A stretch of 16,565 bases of DNA from an uncultured Bacteroides sp. (GCA_947071285.1 CAMTFK010000092.1:1-16565); one strand, 5' to 3'. Counted from the stretch's first letter, positions 7,541-15,042 are shown. Notes: generated from the letters alone by a model not told the origin. Made by a program: numbers and translations.

Positions 7541-7597
7541 TTCTATGTCCGGGATGGCAAGATGACAAAAGCCACTTGGCGCATTCCGGACATAGAA
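7541..7597. terminator. Long inverted repeat between convergent GH95 and trkA
   Basis: TTCTATGTCCGGGATG (7541-7556) pairs with CATTCCGGACATAGAA (7582-7597) over 16 bp with one mismatch, around a 25 nt loop. It lies 8 bp after the GH95 stop and 23 bp before the trkA stop, so it can act on both convergent transcripts. There is no T-run on either side, so it may protect 3' ends or slow polymerase rather than be a classical intrinsic terminator. Confidence 0.55.
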
Positions 7598-7620
7598 GTA
7601 TTCGTCCTTACAAGATACTT

Positions 7621-8307
7621 TTACATCGCTTTCCAGAACTTCTGAAAGTCCTTATACCGCCCGTAACAAACCAGTTCGTCATCCGCCTGCACCTGGTCAT
7701 TTTCAGGCAATTCGTTCATCACATCATGCTCTGTAAAAGAGATACCCAAGCAGTTTTTCAGCGTCTTGGCACGCTTCAGCGCCAACAGTTTCAAACCGAA
7801 TTCCTTGTCCAGGTTCAGTTCGTTGGCATAATATCCCACCATCTTTTCCGGCACCGTGAACTTCACCACATAATAATCCGCATCCACCCGGAACGTCTCC
7901 ATGTTGGAACCGAATTCCAGGAGATGCACTAGTCCACGGGCGGCATCCTCTTCCGGAGTCAGTATGCGTTCCAGTTCAAAGGCTTCGAGCACGGAGCGAT
8001 GGACATTATCAATAGCCCTTGCATAGATATGCTTCACCTTCTGCTGTTTCAGCAAAGCCACCACACGGATGGAGGCGCCAAAATTCTCACCGATAGCCAC
8101 TATCACCACATCCACCCCATTCAGAGGAAGAACGGAAAGTGCCTGTTCGTCTGTTGCATCCAACACAAAAGCCGTAGCTATTTTCTCTTTTATGCTGTCC
8201 ACACGACCTGCACTTACATCTGCACCAATCACCTCGTGCCCCAATGTAGAAAGTTCCTCGGCAAGCATATGCCCGTAATTTCCTAAACCAATGATAATAT
8301 ACTTCAT
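7621..8307 (-). CDS. trkA: TrkA/KtrA-type K+ uptake regulatory subunit
   Basis: Cytoplasmic gating subunit of a Trk/Ktr potassium-uptake system. It binds nucleotide and controls the membrane pore protein encoded just upstream. Residues 1 to about 130 are an RCK_N Rossmann fold: MKYIIIGLGNYG with the glycine motif at 7-12, an acidic D30 at the end of the second strand (HEVIGAD), and DATDEQAL around 50-57. Residues about 138-222 are an RCK_C (TrkA_C) domain. At 228 residues it is a single RCK unit, as in KtrA, unlike the duplicated E. coli TrkA of about 450. The gene is 85 bp downstream of trkH on the same strand and is probably co-transcribed. The short spacer holds small tandem repeats. Confidence 0.92.
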   Translation of the reverse strand: MKYIIIGLGNYGHMLAEELSTLGHEVIGADVSAGRVDSIKEKIATAFVLDATDEQALSVLPLNGVDVVIVAIGENFGASIRVVALLKQQKVKHIYARAIDNVHRSVLEAFELERILTPEEDAARGLVHLLEFGSNMETFRVDADYYVVKFTVPEKMVGYYANELNLDKEFGLKLLALKRAKTLKNCLGISFTEHDVMNELPENDQVQADDELVCYGRYKDFQKFWKAM

Positions 8308-8357
8308 AATTATTAAATTGAGAATTAAAAATTGAGAAATAGCGTATCCTCTACTTA

Positions 8358-8380
8358 CTACTTGACTACTTGACTACTTA
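8358..8380. repeat. Short tandem repeat in the trkH-trkA spacer
   Basis: The 8 bp unit CTACTTGA occurs twice in direct succession and a third time as CTACTTAT, preceded by a related CTACTTA. It fills much of the spacer between the two genes. A nearby pair of ATTGAGAA words adds to the low-complexity look. No function is evident. Confidence 0.5.
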
Positions 8381-8392
8381 TTACTAACCACC

Positions 8393-10222
8393 CTAATTAA
8401 TAATAATCTGTCCGCTCGGATACTGATATTTAGTATGTTTCTTTTGCTTGATGATACCCAACATCAATGTTATCAATCCTACACGACCGATAAACATCAG
8501 AAGGGCAACAAGCAATTTACTGTTATCCTCCAATGTGGGAGTAAGATTCAGACTGGAACCTACCGTGCTCAGTGCCGACACACACTCAAACAAGAGCGCC
8601 ATGACAGATGCCTGAGGCTCCCATATAGTCAAAGTAAAAACAAAAACAAACAAAACCCCGATAGACATCACCACCGTTGCATTGGAACGGCGGATTGAAT
8701 CGTAAGACAACTCACGACCGAAGACCTCTACTTTCTCCGTACCGCGAAGCACAGCAATCAGGTTCAGCACCACAACTGCAAATGCATTCACCTTGATACC
8801 GCCTGCCGTGGACTGTGCAGCACCACCTATCCACATCAGGAAAATGTAAATCAATACGCTCTGTACCCCTAATGAAGTCAAATCCACACTGGTAAATCCA
8901 GCTGTACGCGGACAGGTTGCATTGAAGAATGCCTGCGTCCATTTATCAGCCACGGACATTCCGGCAAACGCACCATTCCACTCAAAGAGGGCAATGAGTA
9001 ACGTGCCAAGCACCAGTAACAGGAAAGTCATGATAAGCACAATCCTTGTATTGAGATTATACAAATGATAGAAACGATGTCTGTCCCACTCCCACGTATG
9101 CAGGAACTTCCATATACGGCGCAGATGATGGAGCACAATATCTTTCAGGTTCACCAATATCGGGAAACCGATACCGCCCAGAATAATCAACAGTGATATA
9201 TAAATAAGGAATGGATTATGCCCCGTCATCACCAACGGATTGCCAAGATTGCCCGGTAATGTGGAGAATCCGGCATTACAGAATGCAGAGATGGCATGGA
9301 AAGCTGAAAAAGCCACTTCTTCCTCAAACGTCATCCCCATCGTGCCATGAATATCGCCCCAGATGGCAAGCATACCGGCCCCCTCAATGACCAACGTAAA
9401 ACCTAATATATACAGCAAAGTGGAAAGCAGCGAGTTCAACGAATTGGAACTGACCATATCACGAACCACCAACTGATTATAAAACGATGTATTACCCATG
9501 AAGAACATAGCAAAGAAACTGGTCAGCGTCATCACACCCAGACCGCCAATCTGTATCAATAGGATAATCACTACAAAACCGGACGTAGTGAATGTGGACG
9601 CCACATCCACCGAGGTCAGTCCCGTGACGCATACCGCACTGGTGGAGATGAATAGTGAATCCACCCACGAAATACCGTTCATGGTGCATCGTGGCAGCAT
9701 CAACAGCCCTGTTCCGATAAGAATAATGATAAAGAAACTGCCAGCCAGAATCAAGGAAGGGTTTGTGCGCCGTCCCAACATCCTGACCAAACCATTGGAA
9801 AGGTTGAAGAACGAGAATATCAGCAGAAGCACTATGTGATAAAGCTTTCCATCCAGGAACTCCCAGAAGTGCAGAATAGCTCCTTCTTCTTCCGGTCGGT
9901 GAAAAATGACGGGAATGAGGGTGAGATAGAGTAGCACGGTTAGTATCCACGTCAGTCTACTGAACTTGCGCTTCGTATCCTGATATTCCAACAAGATGTG
10001 CAAAGTTACTTCCGTCAGGAAAACACCCCACACAAACCGGTAGAGAGTTTCCAGTTGAGAAGCTTCGTGTTCGGAAATAGTAAAGCCGTGTTCGTATACC
10101 ACTCCCACAATCAACAGAATAGAAGCCAGGTAGGCTATGTAAGTCACCCCTCCAAGAATAATCCGAATGTACGGATGAATCCATTTATTCTGATACAAAA
10201 AGAATTTGTGATAAATCTTCAT
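8393..10222 (-). CDS. trkH: TrkH/KtrB-type K+ transporter, long N-terminus
   Basis: Membrane pore subunit for potassium uptake, working with the TrkA protein encoded next. All four selectivity-filter loops of the Trk/Ktr/HKT fold are visible: CVTGLTSVD (198-206), NAGFSTL (316-322), TAGFTSVD (440-447) and STVGSSLN (552-559). The invariant glycine is present in each. The pore core begins near residue 145. Ahead of it lies an extra stretch of about 130 residues with about four hydrophobic segments, so the 609-residue protein is longer than KtrB or E. coli TrkH (about 450-490). I start at ATG 10222-10220 (MKIYHKFFLY). A further upstream ATG at 10264 is unlikely because the -7 promoter box at 10247-10254 lies between the two. 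trkA follows after 85 bp. Confidence 0.92.
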   Translation of the reverse strand: MKIYHKFFLYQNKWIHPYIRIILGGVTYIAYLASILLIVGVVYEHGFTISEHEASQLETLYRFVWGVFLTEVTLHILLEYQDTKRKFSRLTWILTVLLYLTLIPVIFHRPEEEGAILHFWEFLDGKLYHIVLLLIFSFFNLSNGLVRMLGRRTNPSLILAGSFFIIILIGTGLLMLPRCTMNGISWVDSLFISTSAVCVTGLTSVDVASTFTTSGFVVIILLIQIGGLGVMTLTSFFAMFFMGNTSFYNQLVVRDMVSSNSLNSLLSTLLYILGFTLVIEGAGMLAIWGDIHGTMGMTFEEEVAFSAFHAISAFCNAGFSTLPGNLGNPLVMTGHNPFLIYISLLIILGGIGFPILVNLKDIVLHHLRRIWKFLHTWEWDRHRFYHLYNLNTRIVLIMTFLLLVLGTLLIALFEWNGAFAGMSVADKWTQAFFNATCPRTAGFTSVDLTSLGVQSVLIYIFLMWIGGAAQSTAGGIKVNAFAVVVLNLIAVLRGTEKVEVFGRELSYDSIRRSNATVVMSIGVLFVFVFTLTIWEPQASVMALLFECVSALSTVGSSLNLTPTLEDNSKLLVALLMFIGRVGLITLMLGIIKQKKHTKYQYPSGQIIIN

Positions 10223-10246
10223 GGAGACATCAAATTTAAAAACGGA

Positions 10247-10278
10247 CAAACATAAGCAAAACAACGCTTATAGACAAA
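10247..10278 (-). promoter_or_regulatory. Bacteroidetes-type promoter for trkH-trkA
   Basis: On the minus strand TTTG (10278-10275) and TATGTTTG (10254-10247) are 20 bp apart, a full match to the -33/-7 consensus. Transcription would start near 10241, giving a leader of about 20 nt before the chosen trkH ATG. The upstream alternative ATG would not be transcribed. Confidence 0.7.
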
Positions 10279-10316
10279 AAACAAAAGAAAAAAGAAATTG
10301 TTTTAAAAATAATAGT

Positions 10317-10324
10317 TACATTTG
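10317..10324 (+). promoter_or_regulatory. -7 promoter box for the TrpB2 gene
   Basis: TACATTTG fits TAnnTTTG exactly. The expected -33 TTTG is not found at 19-21 bp; the nearest approximation is TTGT at 10298-10301. The implied leader of about 27 nt leaves no room for a leader peptide or riboswitch. It diverges from the trkH promoter. Confidence 0.5.
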
Positions 10325-10356
10325 GCCCCGTAAAAATTTAAATTCAAGTAACCACC

Positions 10357-11724
10357 ATGAGCAACAAGACAAAAAGATTTTTCCTTCCGGAAGAAGAAAT
10401 TCCACATTACTGGTATAATATACAGGCAGATATGGTAAACAAACCTATGCCACCGCTTCACCCGGGCACCAAGCAACCTCTGAAAGCAGAAGATTTATAT
10501 CCCATCTTCGCCCAGGAACTGTGCAAGCAAGAACTTAACCAGACCGACAAGTGGATTGAAATCCCCGAAGAAGTACGGGAGATGTATAAATACTACCGTA
10601 GCACTCCACTGGTTCGTGCCTACGGACTGGAAGAGGCATTAGGTACTCCGGCCCACATTTATTTCAAAAATGAAAGTGTCAGCCCAATGGGTTCGCACAA
10701 GCTGAACTCCGCCATTCCCCAAGCTTACTATTGTAAAAAAGAAGGGGTGACGAATGTCACCACTGAAACAGGTGCCGGACAATGGGGTGCTTCACTGGCC
10801 TATGCAGCCCGTCTGTTTGGTTTGGAAGCTGCCGTTTATCAGGTGAAGATCAGCTACGAACAGAAACCTTACCGCCGCAGCATCATGCAGACGTTCGGCG
10901 CACAGGTCACTCCGTCTCCTTCCATGTCCACCCGCGCAGGAAAAGATATTCTGACAGCACACCCCAATTATCAGGGTTCACTGGGTACGGCTATTTCCGA
11001 AGCTATAGAACTGGCGCAGACGACCCCGAATTGTAAATATACATTAGGTTCCGTATTGAGCCACGTAGCCCTGCACCAGACGGTTATCGGCCTCGAAGCT
11101 GAAAAGCAGATGGAAATGGCGGGAGAATATCCCGATATGGTTATCGCTTGCTTCGGCGGTGGTTCCAATTTTGGTGGTATCGCATTCCCATTTATGCGTC
11201 ATAAGATTCTGGAAGGCAAACAAACCCGTTTCATTGCTGCCGAGCCGGCTTCTTGTCCGAAGCTGACGCGCGGTAAATTCCAGTATGATTTTGGTGACGA
11301 AGCCGGATACACCCCGTTGTTGCCGATGTACACGCTGGGGCACAACTTTGCTCCTGCCAACATCCATGCGGGCGGTTTGCGCTATCATGGTGCAGGTGTC
11401 ATCGTTTCGCAACTGCTGAAAGACGGTCTGATGGAAGCTGTGGACATCAAGCAACTGGAATCATTCGAAGCCGGATGTTTATTTGCACAAGTCGAGGGTA
11501 TCATTCCTGCACCGGAATCGTGCCACGCCATTGCCGCTGCCGTTCGTGAGGCAAAGAAATGCAAGGAAACAGGTGAAGAGAAAGTCATCCTGTTCAACCT
11601 TTCCGGTCACGGACTGATTGACATGACATCCTATGATAAGTATCTCTCAGGTGATTTGGTGAATTATGAACTGACCGATCAGGATATTCAGAAGAACCTG
11701 GACGAAATAGGAAATCTGGCGTAA
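10357..11724 (+). CDS. trpB: TrpB2-type tryptophan synthase beta chain-like PLP enzyme
   Basis: Pyridoxal-phosphate enzyme related to the tryptophan synthase beta subunit, which joins indole and L-serine. The PLP lysine is K115 in GSHKLN (112-117). The catalytic glutamate is E137 in TETGAGQWG, and the cofactor phosphate loop is GGGSN (267-271). EGIIPAPESCHA (380-391) is the usual C-terminal active-site segment. The W in GAGQWG, the long N-terminal part (EEEIPHYWYNIQAD) and the total of 455 residues point to the TrpB2 subgroup, not the approximately 400-residue TrpB1 of trp operons. No trpA or other trp gene is nearby, so it stands alone between potassium and chloride transport genes. TrpB2 may salvage indole or act as a serine deaminase (family knowledge; not decided here). 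It converges on the CLC gene with a 15 bp gap. Confidence 0.92.
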   Translation: MSNKTKRFFLPEEEIPHYWYNIQADMVNKPMPPLHPGTKQPLKAEDLYPIFAQELCKQELNQTDKWIEIPEEVREMYKYYRSTPLVRAYGLEEALGTPAHIYFKNESVSPMGSHKLNSAIPQAYYCKKEGVTNVTTETGAGQWGASLAYAARLFGLEAAVYQVKISYEQKPYRRSIMQTFGAQVTPSPSMSTRAGKDILTAHPNYQGSLGTAISEAIELAQTTPNCKYTLGSVLSHVALHQTVIGLEAEKQMEMAGEYPDMVIACFGGGSNFGGIAFPFMRHKILEGKQTRFIAAEPASCPKLTRGKFQYDFGDEAGYTPLLPMYTLGHNFAPANIHAGGLRYHGAGVIVSQLLKDGLMEAVDIKQLESFEAGCLFAQVEGIIPAPESCHAIAAAVREAKKCKETGEEKVILFNLSGHGLIDMTSYDKYLSGDLVNYELTDQDIQKNLDEIGNLA

Positions 11725-11734
11725 GATGCAGAGG

Positions 11735-11767
11735 ACTCATCAGTATATGTTTGCTAAACTGACGAGT
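11735..11767. terminator. Hairpin at the TrpB2/CLC convergence
   Basis: ACTCATCAGT (11735-11744) and ACTGACGAGT (11758-11767) form a 10 bp stem with one non-Watson-Crick position, which is G-U wobble on the minus strand, and a 13 nt loop. It overlaps the last codons and stop of the CLC gene and lies just after the TrpB2 stop. No T-run follows, so a role in ending either transcript is only plausible. Confidence 0.4.
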
Positions 11768-13314
11768 GGTTCATAGAGTTTTTCTATGTCTTGTATATCC
11801 AATTCAATATCTACCTGGTCCCCCGGAATCAAACGCATTCCGGGGGGCTTTTGGTCTTTACCATCCCGGTGCACATTGATAATCACACAATTTTCCGGCA
11901 GCAAGAGTTCATCCACCACTTTCCCATCCATATACGAACCCGTCATTACTTCTACCGAAAGCTTATAACGCTTTTGTTCCTGAAACGCAGGGGTATTAAT
12001 CATATCTTCATAGAGTGTCACATTGAAAGGCTTCATCTGGAGCAGTTCCGTGAAATAGTAAGTCAGTCCACCCACTACCACCGATGGATAGAACACTTCA
12101 AAATGCCCTGTAATTTCGGTAATCAACACAATCGCCGTCAGCGGTGTACGAATCACTGCTACCAGGAAAGAAGACATGGAAATCAGCATTACATAACTGA
12201 CATTCTCCGGAGCAAGAATTCCATACTCCACTCCCAGCAGACCGACAATCTGCCCCAGCAAACCACCCGTCACCAAAGTAGGAATAAAGTTCCCTCCCGG
12301 CAAACCGGACGAAACGGAAATAACGGTAAAGCCGAAGTGCAGTAACATCATTGCCACTACCCACATAATTTGAGAATGGGCACCAAATTGCGCCTGTTCC
12401 AAAAGGAAGTTCTCTCCCCCACCTGTCAGGTTCACTTGCATAAAAGAAATGATGTAGGCAACCAGCAACAGATAGAACATTTTGAGATATACAGGAGATT
12501 TCACCGTAGAATATACCCGCTTGAAGGAAACCATTATCAAAGAATAAATCTTTCCGCAGATAGATATAACTACTGCCAGCAACAGAAAGTACTTCATCTG
12601 AATCAGAAATGAAAAGACAGGTTCCGTTACTTGTATCAGATGATATGAATTGATTGGGAAAACCATGCTTGCCACAGCTCCCGCCACTACACCGGCCAGC
12701 AGGGTGGTGATAGCAGTCTTCGGAGCATCAAAGCGTTCGATGGATTCGATGACGAGAAGTGAAGATGCAAGCGGGGCGGCAAATGCGGCAGCAAGTCCGG
12801 CACCGGCACCGGCAGCAAGCAGTTGCTTTCTTTCACCACGCAAAATACGTGTCCAACGGGCAACGAGGCAACCCACATACGAACCTATTTGTACGGAAGG
12901 ACCCTCACGACCCAGTGATAAACCTGCTGCAAAAGAAAGTATGCCACCTGTAAACTTAGCTATCATCTCTATGAAAGGATGTTTATAAGAGATGCGTCCG
13001 TTTATGGCAGCACGTGTTTGAGGAATCCCCCCACCGGTGATAAGCGGCATTTTCATTACCAGCCACGATACGAATATCAATATGCCCCAGAATAATAAGA
13101 AGAGTGGGATATGCCAGTACCATGCCGGGCGGGAAGAGAAAAACTCGCTGCGGAGATGGAAGAAGTAGTACAGGCAATAATGATAAGGAACGGCTACAAG
13201 ACCCGTCAGCAATCCAACGAAGATACTGACGAAGTACAGGCGTGCGTCAACCAATTTCAGTTTTACGACATACCATGTCCTTAGTTTTTTCAAGTCTTTG
13301 AGCCTTTGAAACAT
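11740..13314 (-). CDS. CLC-family anion transporter with C-terminal RCK_C domain
   Basis: Membrane protein moving chloride or another anion. The CLC signatures are present: TGGGIPQ (93-99, helix D), GREGPSVQ (135-142) with the gating glutamate E137, GAGAGLAAAFAAPLA (169-183), and GLPGGNFIPTL (337-347). About residues 27-425 are the membrane region. The tail (about 450-515: LSVEVMTGSYMDGKVVDELL ... GMRLIPGDQVDIE) looks like a TrkA_C/RCK_C ligand-binding domain, not the CBS pair of eukaryotic CLCs. Aligned to E. coli CLC, S107 corresponds to G95, the internal proton glutamate E203 to S191 (LLVIESIE), and Y445 apparently to N431 (KPFN). The transport mode and ion preference are therefore uncertain. 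The start is supported by TGAGGA just before the ATG. A REP-like repeat separates it from the stress operon upstream. Confidence 0.92.
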   Translation of the reverse strand: MFQRLKDLKKLRTWYVVKLKLVDARLYFVSIFVGLLTGLVAVPYHYCLYYFFHLRSEFFSSRPAWYWHIPLFLLFWGILIFVSWLVMKMPLITGGGIPQTRAAINGRISYKHPFIEMIAKFTGGILSFAAGLSLGREGPSVQIGSYVGCLVARWTRILRGERKQLLAAGAGAGLAAAFAAPLASSLLVIESIERFDAPKTAITTLLAGVVAGAVASMVFPINSYHLIQVTEPVFSFLIQMKYFLLLAVVISICGKIYSLIMVSFKRVYSTVKSPVYLKMFYLLLVAYIISFMQVNLTGGGENFLLEQAQFGAHSQIMWVVAMMLLHFGFTVISVSSGLPGGNFIPTLVTGGLLGQIVGLLGVEYGILAPENVSYVMLISMSSFLVAVIRTPLTAIVLITEITGHFEVFYPSVVVGGLTYYFTELLQMKPFNVTLYEDMINTPAFQEQKRYKLSVEVMTGSYMDGKVVDELLLPENCVIINVHRDGKDQKPPGMRLIPGDQVDIELDIQDIEKLYEPLVSLANIY

Positions 13315-13395
13315 TCCTCAGGGTTTTCTTTTTATCAATTTGAGTATCTACAACAAATTAACCCTGGTGAAGTTTTGAGAGTTGGAGTTTTTTTA

Positions 13396-13468
13396 AGCTA
13401 CGAGCTACAAGCTACGAGCTACAAGTTGCTGCGCTGCACTCGTCACTCGTAGCTTGTAGCTTGTCACT
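13396..13468. repeat. REP/REPIN-like palindrome, copy 1
   Basis: Built of variants of the 7-mer AGCTACR. AGCTACAAGCTACGAG (13403-13418) pairs perfectly with CTCGTAGCTTGTAGCT (13446-13461). The loop begins with ACAAGTTGCTGCGCT (13421-13435). The same head, with one base changed, occurs in the copy at 16256-16340 on the other strand. The element abuts the TGA stop of the Spy-like gene and sits in the gap before the CLC gene. Confidence 0.8.
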
Positions 13469-14001
13469 CAATTCATCTTCCTGCCTGCCGCATGTCTTCT
13501 CCCCTCTCCCGGTTTCTGTCCTTTTCTCCGGTCAAATTCCTTTCTGAATTTATTCGCATTACTCTTCTCCGTCTGATAAATCTTCATAATCTGTTTGGGA
13601 GACAGGATTTTGCGGAATTCATTATAATACTTCTCGCGGACATCCAGTATCTTACGGCTTTGTGCAAACTGGTCCTTTATCTGCTTTTCTATTTCCGCAT
13701 CCGTCGGCACAGGCTTCGGAGTTTGCTTGGCCTCCGCATTGTTATTCTTCATCCTATCCCTGCGGTTCATCATCCGGCATTCGCGCAACTCTTTCAGATA
13801 ATTCTCGTAAACCGGAGTGAACTTAGCCGCCGTAGCATCATCCAGCATCAGTGTCTTCACCATCTGGTTCGTTTGTCTTTGCGCCATCTGTTCGGGCGTA
13901 GGACGTTGTTTGTTATCCTTATTGTCCTTGTTCTGTGCAGAAATCGTCTGGCTACCAATCAGCAGGGTTGCCATGAGTACGTAGATAAATTTAGTCTTCA
14001 T
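13468..14001 (-). CDS. Periplasmic Spy/CpxP-like stress protein
   Basis: Secreted basic protein of 177 residues. Signal peptide 1 to about 22 (MKTKFIYVLMATLLIGSQT, ending SAQ). The mature part is helical and highly charged, with LMLDDATAAKFTPVYENYLK at 51-70 and KILSPKQ at 131-137. The latter two resemble the paired LTxxQ-type motifs of Spy/CpxP chaperones, though neither is an exact match. Between them lies a Lys/Asn/Pro-rich linker (about 84-100), and the tail is Arg/Lys-rich. As third gene of a sigma/anti-sigma operon (25 bp after the anti-sigma gene) it is probably an effector or sensor of envelope stress (inference). Its stop codon touches the REP-like repeat. Confidence 0.75.
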   Translation of the reverse strand: MKTKFIYVLMATLLIGSQTISAQNKDNKDNKQRPTPEQMAQRQTNQMVKTLMLDDATAAKFTPVYENYLKELRECRMMNRRDRMKNNNAEAKQTPKPVPTDAEIEKQIKDQFAQSRKILDVREKYYNEFRKILSPKQIMKIYQTEKSNANKFRKEFDRRKGQKPGEGRRHAAGRKMN

Positions 14002-14026
14002 AATCTTCTTGTTTTTTTATTAATAC

Positions 14027-14380
14027 CTAATTTAGAAATATATCATTTTCGGAGAAGTTGACGAGCTCTTCCAACTCCTCGTCCGACAATTCGTGAATCC
14101 ATTTGTCCGCCGGGTCACTACCGCTTCTTTCAATGGCAAGCATATCCGAAGTCCCGTTAGTCACATCTTCCGGCTGGAAATGGGATGGGATAAACAATAT
14201 CCCCGCCAACACCGCCGCAGCAACTATCGCACTAGAGAATAGTATCTGCAAACGATGCTTCCGGCGCTGCCCGCCATCTGTGCGTTCCATTACCTTTTGC
14301 TGCATATCCTCAAAGAAATTATCGGGAATGCGGTAAGGCGTCTTTTTTCCTATATCGTCAAAATCAAATTCTTTATTCAT
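14027..14380 (-). CDS. Small single-pass membrane protein, probable anti-sigma factor
   Basis: Protein of 117 residues. The cytoplasmic N-terminus (1 to about 43) includes TPYRIPDNFFEDMQQKVMER. One transmembrane helix (about 44-64, LQILFSSAIVAAAVLAGILF) follows, then a short acidic periplasmic tail ending LSDEELEELVNFSENDIFLN. I know no named family with certainty. The topology, and the position 5 bp after an ECF sigma gene, are typical of Bacteroidetes anti-sigma partners. It lacks the zinc-binding HxxxCxxC motif of ZAS anti-sigma factors and is not FecR-like. The cytoplasmic segment would bind the sigma factor and the tail could read periplasmic state, perhaps through the Spy-like product (inference). 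Confidence 0.7.
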   Translation of the reverse strand: MNKEFDFDDIGKKTPYRIPDNFFEDMQQKVMERTDGGQRRKHRLQILFSSAIVAAAVLAGILFIPSHFQPEDVTNGTSDMLAIERSGSDPADKWIHELSDEELEELVNFSENDIFLN

Positions 14381-14385
14381 CGTTC

Positions 14386-14925
14386 TTATCTATTTAAGAT
14401 GTATTCTTTTATTTTCTCTTTCGCATAGTGATAATTCACTTTGAGAGTGTCGACCTTGCTATCCAGTATGCGGCTGATTTCTTCGTAATCAAGCTCATCG
14501 TAGTAGCGCAGGTTGAATACCAGCCGTTGTTTCTCCGGCAAACTCAGTATGGCTTCCTGAAACTTGACTGCCAACTCGTTTTCATAATCAATGTAGTCGG
14601 ACGCTTTCAGTTTGCCAATCAATTCTTCTTGTACTTCTTCCGACGGAATGGCTTCTTCATTCTTCCGTGTGTTCAGCAGACGCAGACTCTCGTTGGTTGC
14701 AATCCTGTAAATCCAGGTACTCAGCGAGCTTTCACCACGAAACTGTTCCATATTGCGGTACACCCGGATAAACACCTCCTGAAGAACATCTTCTGCATCT
14801 TCATGCGACACCACCAAACGCCGTATATAATAGTATATAGGTTCCTGGAAGTTATCCATCAGCATCTTAAAGCCCTTCTTGGGGTCGGAAGCATACACCT
14901 GCCGGATTTTATCCTCGTTTATCAT
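14386..14925 (-). CDS. ECF RNA polymerase sigma factor
   Basis: Sigma-70 factor of the ECF group, 179 residues. Region 2 covers about 22-88, with HEDAEDVLQEVFIRVYRN (41-58) for core binding and GESSLSTWIYRIATNESLRL (64-83) for -10 recognition. Region 4 (about 124-175) begins LPEKQRLVFNLRYYDELDYE and holds the -35-binding helix-turn-helix (EEISRILDSKVDTLKVNYHY). It differs clearly from the FecI-like factor at the left edge, being closer to RpoE/SigW-type stress factors. The start is the ATG at 14925-14923; a TTG directly upstream is not needed. It is the first gene of a sigma / anti-sigma / Spy-like set with gaps of 5 and 25 bp. Autoregulation is usual in such operons, but I could not identify its promoter. 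Confidence 0.93.
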   Translation of the reverse strand: MINEDKIRQVYASDPKKGFKMLMDNFQEPIYYYIRRLVVSHEDAEDVLQEVFIRVYRNMEQFRGESSLSTWIYRIATNESLRLLNTRKNEEAIPSEEVQEELIGKLKASDYIDYENELAVKFQEAILSLPEKQRLVFNLRYYDELDYEEISRILDSKVDTLKVNYHYAKEKIKEYILNR

Positions 14926-15034
14926 CAATTCTGTTTCTTAACTTTGTTAGGTTAGAAACATAAAAAAGGATGAAGTTAAATCGGGTATTTCACTTTTTGC
15001 ATTTATTAAAGGAGTGGTTAAAAATAAAGTTGCT

Positions 15035-15042
15035 TATATTTG
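15035..15042 (+). promoter_or_regulatory. -7 promoter box for the GNAT gene
   Basis: TATATTTG matches TAnnTTTG. No TTTG stands 19-21 bp upstream. Transcription would start near 15048, about 35 nt before the ATG. The box lies downstream of the GTG at 15014, which argues against that earlier start. Confidence 0.5.

Noticed and set aside
9492..9950. Minus-strand open frame of 152 codons within trkH
   Set aside because: It is an out-of-frame shadow of trkH. The trkH frame carries all four selectivity-filter motifs.
10223..10356. Tryptophan-responsive leader, T-box or riboswitch before TrpB2
   Set aside because: The predicted leader is under 30 nt and shows no Trp-rich peptide or competing hairpins.
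13396..13468. Intrinsic terminator of the sigma operon
   Set aside because: In the direction of the operon the stem is followed by an A-run (TTTTTTT on the plus strand), not a T-run, and the sequence belongs to a dispersed repeat family.
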